Below are positions 24,089 through 27,673 of a DNA stretch of 27,673 bases, piece after piece. The stretch covers positions 1 through 27,673 of the forward strand of contig DAOTVC010000125.1 in assembly GCA_034437215.1 (NCBI GenBank), in the 5' to 3' direction. The position numbers and the translations under genes are program-made. The notes below the pieces were generated by a model that was not told the DNA's origin, searched no databases, and was given only the letters and a program-made list of their open reading frames with translations. This DNA is from DAOTVC01 sp034437215 (GTDB lineage: Bacteria; Chloroflexota; Anaerolineae; B4-G1; SLSP01). Position 1 is the first letter of the stretch. Every line of letters starts with the position of its first letter.

Positions 24089-24167
24089 CCCCGTCCCGGG
24101 GCGGTTGGGCAAGAAAACCGGCTTTTGCGCTCCAGGCTTTACGCCAGATTCGCCCCCGAGACGGGGG
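24089..24167. repeat. Imperfect long inverted repeat between translin-family and epimerase genes
   Basis: CCCCGTCCCGGGGCG (24089-24103) is nearly complementary to CGCCCCCGAGACGGGGG (24151-24167), enclosing about 47 bases. The right arm is followed by CTACGAGCAC, similar in style to the GGCTACCG that follows the palindrome after ssb. No coding frame or U tract accompanies it, so it is more likely a mobile repeat remnant than a terminator. Confidence 0.5.
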
Positions 24168-24278
24168 CTACGAGCACTTTTCAGCCAAGTGCGATAGCCC
24201 TAGGACGAGGGGTTGCCAGAGTCGGAAAATCGTTTGGGATAGATCTTTGAGAATCATGAGAGACTTTGCGAGGTTGAA

Positions 24279-25247
24279 ATGCACGCTTTGATCACAGGTG
24301 GGGCCGGCTTTATCGGCTCGCATCTCGCCGAGGCCCTACTGGCCCGGGGGGATGAAGTGACCGTCATCGACGATCTCTCCACGGGGCGTTTCGAGAACAT
24401 CGAGCACCTGGTGGGACTTCCCGGTTTCCACTTCGCCATCGACACCGTCACCAACACCGTCGTGATGGACCGGCTGGCGAGCGAGTCCGACACCATCTTT
24501 CACCTGGCGGCGGCGGTGGGCGTGGAGCTCATCGTCCGCGATCCGGTGCACACCATCGAGACCAACATCCTGGGCACCCACGCCGTCCTGCAGGCCGCCG
24601 CCCGCTACCGCTCCAAGCTGCTCATCGCCTCGACCTCCGAGATCTACGGCAAGAGCGACCAGATCCCCTTCAACGAGGAGGACGATCGCGTGCTGGGTTC
24701 GACGACGAAGGCGCGCTGGAGCTACTCCGACTCCAAGGCCATCGACGAGTTCCTGGGGCTGGCCTACCACCGCCAGTACGGGCTCCCGGTGGTGATCGTG
24801 CGCTTCTTCAACACCATCGGGCCGCGGCAGACGGGCAAGTACGGCATGGTGGTGCCCCGCTTCGTGCGCCGGGCGCTGGAGGGGGAGACCCTCAACGTCT
24901 ACGGCGACGGCAGCCAGAGCCGCTGCTTCTGCAACGTCGTCGACGTGGTGCGGGCGCTGCTCCTGCTGGAGGGGGAGCCGCGGGCGGTGGGGGAGATCTT
25001 CAACATCGGCGGGAGCGAGGAGGTGACCATCCTCGAGCTGGCTCGCCGGGTTCTGTCCCTGGTGGGGGAGAGCCCCGAGGAGCGCATCACCCTCGTCCCC
25101 TACGACGAGGCCTACAAACCCGGTTTCGAGGACATGCAGCGGCGGGTGCCCGACACCGGCAAGATCCAGTGCTACGTGGGCTGGGAGCCGCAAGTTTCTC
25201 TCGAGGAGACGCTGCGCGAGGTCATCGACGACTACCGGCGGGGTTGA
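24279..25247 (+). CDS. NAD-dependent sugar-nucleotide epimerase/dehydratase (extended SDR)
   Basis: This 322-residue extended SDR has the NAD loop GGAGFIG (residues 7-13), acidic D31 and D32 after strand 2, a catalytic Ser/Thr region in IASTSEIYG, and Y149 and K153 in YSDSK. The stretch FFNTIGPRQTGKYGMVVPRF and the later YGDGSQSRCFCNVVDVV are typical of UDP-sugar epimerases and UDP-glucuronate decarboxylases. The exact substrate cannot be decided. It makes an activated sugar in the cytoplasm, probably for an envelope glycan. The ATG follows GAGGT by five bases. A sulfotransferase-like gene and sat follow, which suggests a sulfated glycan. Confidence 0.88.
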   Translation: MHALITGGAGFIGSHLAEALLARGDEVTVIDDLSTGRFENIEHLVGLPGFHFAIDTVTNTVVMDRLASESDTIFHLAAAVGVELIVRDPVHTIETNILGTHAVLQAAARYRSKLLIASTSEIYGKSDQIPFNEEDDRVLGSTTKARWSYSDSKAIDEFLGLAYHRQYGLPVVIVRFFNTIGPRQTGKYGMVVPRFVRRALEGETLNVYGDGSQSRCFCNVVDVVRALLLLEGEPRAVGEIFNIGGSEEVTILELARRVLSLVGESPEERITLVPYDEAYKPGFEDMQRRVPDTGKIQCYVGWEPQVSLEETLREVIDDYRRG

Positions 25248-25257
25248 GGGCGGGAAA

Positions 25258-25435
25258 AGGACGCAGATTCACGCAGAAACTGGGTAAGCCGTGCGATCTG
25301 TTCCTACGAGGGCAGAATCGTGCGGAAGTGACCTTTATCTGAAGTATAGCTGGAGAGTGTGATCGGAACAGACAGAATACCGGGGTTTATAGCCCCTGAT
25401 CCCTGGTTTCTGATCCCTGATCCCTACTCTCCTTG
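25258..25435. repeat. Degenerate short repeats in the epimerase-sulfotransferase gap
   Basis: GGACGCAGATTCACGCAGAA (25259-25278) is a two-unit degenerate repeat of the ACGCAGA type. Near 25396-25428, CTGATCCCTG occurs as close tandem copies (TGATCCCTGGTTTCTGATCCCTGATCCC). GGGG and CCCC around 25382-25397 could form a weak stem that may end the epimerase transcript. No gene fits here. Confidence 0.5.
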
Positions 25436-25451
25436 AACGATCAGGAGATCC

Positions 25452-26054
25452 ATGGGATTCTTAAAGAAGCTCTTTGGAAAAGCACGGGAGCCGGTGGTCG
25501 TCGTCTCCGGGCTGCCCCGCTCGGGCACCTCCATGATGATGAAGATGCTAGAGGCGGGCGGGCTGGAGATCGTCACCGACCAGATCCGCAAGCCCAACGA
25601 GGACAACCCCAAGGGCTATTACGAGTTCGAGCGGGTGAAGAAGCTGCCCGAGGGCGACACCGGCTGGCTACGGGATGCCCCGGGCAAGTGCGTCAAGATC
25701 ATCTCCGCCCTGCTGCTCCACCTCCCCACCGACTACGACTACCAGGTGCTCTTCATGCGGCGGAAGATGGAGGAGATCCTCGCCTCCCAGCGCAAGATGT
25801 TGGTCCGCCGCGGCGAGGCGACGGAGAGCGTGGACGACGGCGAGATGGGGCGCATGTTCGAGAAGCACCTGGCGAAGGTCTACGCGTGGATGGAAGAGCA
25901 GCCGAACCTGGAGTACATCAACGTGGACTACAACCGGATGCTCGAGGAGCCTCACCTGCTCGTGGAGCGGATCGACGGCTTTCTGGATCGAGACCTGGAT
26001 CTCGAGCGGATGGAGGCGGTGGTCGACCCCGCCCTCTACCGGCAGCGGCGGTGA
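25452..26054 (+). CDS. Sulfotransferase-like P-loop protein
   Basis: This 200-residue protein has the 5'-phosphosulfate-binding loop of sulfotransferases, VSGLPRSGTSMMMKML (about residues 18-33). The later segment VLFMRRKMEEILASQRKML (about 99-117) matches the 3'-phosphate-binding region of the family. It is short for a PAPS-dependent sulfotransferase (usually 250-300). The end, after YINVDYNRMLEEP, is compact. It would move sulfate from PAPS to an unknown acceptor. Sulfate adenylyltransferase begins about 440 bp downstream, consistent with a sulfation role. The ATG follows CAGGAG. A nucleotide-kinase-like P-loop function is the main alternative. Confidence 0.78.
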   Translation: MGFLKKLFGKAREPVVVVSGLPRSGTSMMMKMLEAGGLEIVTDQIRKPNEDNPKGYYEFERVKKLPEGDTGWLRDAPGKCVKIISALLLHLPTDYDYQVLFMRRKMEEILASQRKMLVRRGEATESVDDGEMGRMFEKHLAKVYAWMEEQPNLEYINVDYNRMLEEPHLLVERIDGFLDRDLDLERMEAVVDPALYRQRR

Positions 26055-26113
26055 GGCTGGGTCGTCGTTACGAGGGAAGAACCGCAGCGTTAAAGTTGTG
26101 CACTTAAGGTTTT

Positions 26114-26181
26114 TGCCACGAATTTCACGAATTATCACAAATTTTAGTCTATCTTCGTAAAATTCGTGTAATTCGTGGCTA
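26114..26181. repeat. Imperfect palindrome of CACGAATT-type repeats
   Basis: The left arm begins CCACGAATTTCACGAATT and the right arm ends AATTCGTGTAATTCGTGG. The two arms match as inverted copies at 17 of 18 positions (counted by eye), with about 32 bases between them. Within each arm a ~9-nt unit (CACGAATTT) repeats twice. Such units occur in the intergenic regions of many environmental genomes; their function is not established. Confidence 0.75.
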
Positions 26182-26230
26182 ATTCTGTGCTGTTGGGCCT
26201 CAATGGGCAATCCTGAGGCGTAAAAGGTGA

Positions 26231-26296
26231 GATATCAACCCTTACGTTTCGCGCTTGAATAGTGCTCATGGGGATGCAACGCATCCCTTTGATATC
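26231..26296. repeat. Nested inverted repeat
   Basis: An outer pair GATATCAA (26231-26238) and TTGATATC (26289-26296) encloses an inner hairpin GGGATGC, loop AAC, GCATCCC (26271-26287). Three T follow the inner stem. It could be a weak terminator for the sulfotransferase gene or a structured repeat element. Confidence 0.5.
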
Positions 26297-26493
26297 GTAG
26301 AGTAGATGTGACTGCCCTGAAAAAACTTCTTCCAACACGGAGAACACCGAGAAAACCAAGGAGATAGTGAAATATCTTTATAAAAAGCGCTCTTGTGCCT
26401 GATTTTATGAAGTCCAATTTAAAAAATCTCCGTGCCCTCTGTGGTAAAAAGGCTTTTTTCAGCAGAGTCAGATGTAGATAAGGAGAAAGTGTT

Positions 26494-27673
26494 GTGGAAG
26501 CAGTTGTAGCGAAGACGAAGACAAAGTCGAAGGCCGAACTTATCAAGCCCTACGGAGGTGGGGAGCTGGTCAACCTGGTGGTCGACGGGCAGGAGCGCGC
26601 CGACCTCCTCGCCCGGGCGAACACCTACCCCTCCATCCAGCTCTCCGACCGGGCGCTGCACGATCTGGAGCTCCTGGCGGTAGGGGGCTTCACGCCCCTG
26701 GACCGCTTCATGGGCAAGGCCGACTACCAGCGGGTGCTGACCGAGATGCGCCTGGCCGACGGCACCCTCTTTCCCATCCCCATCACCCTCACCATCGACA
26801 AGCAGGATCTCCCCTCCCGGGGCGAGTGGCTGACCCTGCGCGATGCGCGGAACTACCTCATCGCCGTGATGCGCATCGAGGAGGTCTTCCGTTGGGATCC
26901 CCAGCGCGAGGCGCGCCTGGTGCTGGGCTCGACGGATCACCGTCACCCGCTGGTTTCCGAGATGGAGCGCTGGGGCGACCTCTGCGTCTCCGGCGAGCTG
27001 CAGGTGCTCAATCTGCCGAAGTACTACGATTTCGTCGACGTCCGCCTCAAGCCCGCCGAGACGCGCGCGCGCCTCGCGGAGCTGGGGAACGAGAAGGTGG
27101 TGGCCTTCCAGACCCGCAATCCCATGCACCGGGTCCACGAGGCGCTGACCAAGCGCGCCGTGGAGCGGGTGGGCGGCTCCCTGCTCCTGCACCCCGTCGT
27201 GGGCATGACGAAGCCCGGCGACGTCGACCACTACACCCGGGTCCGGGTCTACAAGGCGCTGGTGGAGCACCACTACGACGGCTACGAGGTCGTCCTGAGC
27301 CTGCTCCCCCTGGCGATGCGCATGGCGGGCCCGCGGGAGGCCCTCTGGCACGCTCTCATCCGCCGCAACTACGGGGCGACCCACCTCGTCGTGGGGCGGG
27401 ATCACGCCGGCCCGGGGCAGGACAGCCAGGGTCAGCCCTTCTACGGCCCCTACGAGGCCCAGCAGATGATGGCCCAGTACGCCGGGGAGATCGGCGTGGA
27501 GGCGGTGACCTTCAACGAGCTGGTCTACCTCCCCAAGGAGGACCGCTACGTGGCCCGCGAGGAGGCGCCCGGGGACGCCGAGACCCGCTACATCTCCGGG
27601 ACCCAGGTGCGCGACGACTACCTGGCCCTGGGCAAGACGCTGCCCGGCTGGTTCACCCGCCCCGAGACGGCCC
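26494..27673 (+). CDS. sat: Sulfate adenylyltransferase (ATP sulfurylase), 3' end beyond window
   Basis: 393 codons are visible and open to the right edge. The enzyme makes adenosine 5'-phosphosulfate from ATP and sulfate. The nucleotide site QTRNPMHRVHE has the HxxH pair, and HPVVGMTKPGD and VVGRDHAGPG are also conserved. ISGTQVRDDYLALGK lies near the right edge, close to the end of a normal single-domain enzyme, so a fused APS kinase domain can be neither seen nor excluded. A short Lys-rich arm (AKTKTKSKAE) precedes the conserved part. The start is GTG at 26494, eight bases after AGGAG. With the sulfotransferase-like gene it suggests sulfate activation for transfer, though assimilation or dissimilatory use is possible. 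Confidence 0.9.
   Translation, partial: MEAVVAKTKTKSKAELIKPYGGGELVNLVVDGQERADLLARANTYPSIQLSDRALHDLELLAVGGFTPLDRFMGKADYQRVLTEMRLADGTLFPIPITLTIDKQDLPSRGEWLTLRDARNYLIAVMRIEEVFRWDPQREARLVLGSTDHRHPLVSEMERWGDLCVSGELQVLNLPKYYDFVDVRLKPAETRARLAELGNEKVVAFQTRNPMHRVHEALTKRAVERVGGSLLLHPVVGMTKPGDVDHYTRVRVYKALVEHHYDGYEVVLSLLPLAMRMAGPREALWHALIRRNYGATHLVVGRDHAGPGQDSQGQPFYGPYEAQQMMAQYAGEIGVEAVTFNELVYLPKEDRYVAREEAPGDAETRYISGTQVRDDYLALGKTLPGWFTRPETA

Larger units (their letters stand above)
26055..26493. other. Gene-free gap with several inverted and degenerate repeats
   Basis: No credible gene was found; the minus-strand frames here have no ribosome site and read through repeats. The gap holds a large imperfect palindrome (26114-26181), a nested inverted repeat (26231-26296) and two arms of a CACGGAGAACACCGAG-like repeat in opposite orientation (about 26337-26352 and 26427-26445). 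It is AT-richer than its surroundings. The final part carries ATAAGGAG, the ribosome site of sat. The sat promoter was not identified with confidence. Confidence 0.6.

Noticed and set aside
24149..24170. GC-rich stem near 24151 as a terminator of the translin-family gene
   Set aside because: No U tract follows the stem on either side, and the arms are far apart (about 47 bases), so a repeat element is the better reading.
26144..26546. Minus-strand frames of 71 and 103 codons in the gap before sat
   Set aside because: They cross the palindromes and degenerate repeats, lack ribosome sites, and one runs into the coding strand of sat.

Overview
The window is GC-rich and gene-dense, and reads like a bacterial chromosome of the Chloroflexota, probably near the Anaerolineae or Caldilineae. 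This is an inference from gene content, since no rRNA is present. The indicators are a SARP-type regulator, a mevalonate-entry operon, PATAN (DUF4388) and Ras-like GTPase signalling genes, a giant multi-GAF kinase, a translin-family protein, and degenerate ~9-nt-period repeats in the intergenic gaps.

Left part, minus strand (1-5192): the 5' end of a SARP-like regulator gene with a leaderless-looking promoter runs off the left edge. Next comes a mevalonate-entry operon read right to left: class II HMG-CoA reductase, archaeal-type HMG-CoA synthase, archaeal-type thiolase and a full DUF35 zinc-ribbon/OB-fold protein. It is followed by two tiny DUF35 relatives that keep little more than the zinc ribbon. 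The last of these lies beyond a terminator and has its own strong promoter. Together these genes turn acetyl-CoA into mevalonate, with DUF35 as the presumed scaffold of the thiolase/synthase complex.

A hairpin-rich divergent gap (5193-5541) leads to recN on the plus strand. A strong sigma70-type promoter at 7401-7428 then opens a long co-directional run. It holds a PATAN protein and a Ras-like GTPase, then an alpha/beta hydrolase, a V4R protein, a left-handed beta-helix protein with a GlmU-like N-terminus, and a reductase resembling cyanobacterial acyl-ACP reductase. After these come a response regulator with a degenerate GGDEF domain, a 2122-residue membrane hybrid kinase with about eight GAF-like units, PAS, kinase core and two receivers, then a single-domain receiver and a second alpha/beta hydrolase. 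That second hydrolase is a paralogue of the first and has lost its nucleophile Ser and its Asp. The run ends with a membrane-anchored N-acetylmuramoyl-L-alanine amidase. The block from 9041 to 21341 is the best candidate for an undescribed system: it has the parts to make or modify a hydrophobic acyl compound, bind it, and signal through a phosphorelay.

Right part (22135-27673): ssb has a structured leader and a clear intrinsic terminator. A DUF3467 gene overlaps a bacterial translin-family gene by one base. An NAD-dependent sugar-nucleotide epimerase/dehydratase, a small sulfotransferase-like protein and sulfate adenylyltransferase (cut by the right edge) follow, suggesting a glycan or lipid sulfation theme. 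The gaps between them carry palindromic elements and degenerate repeats.
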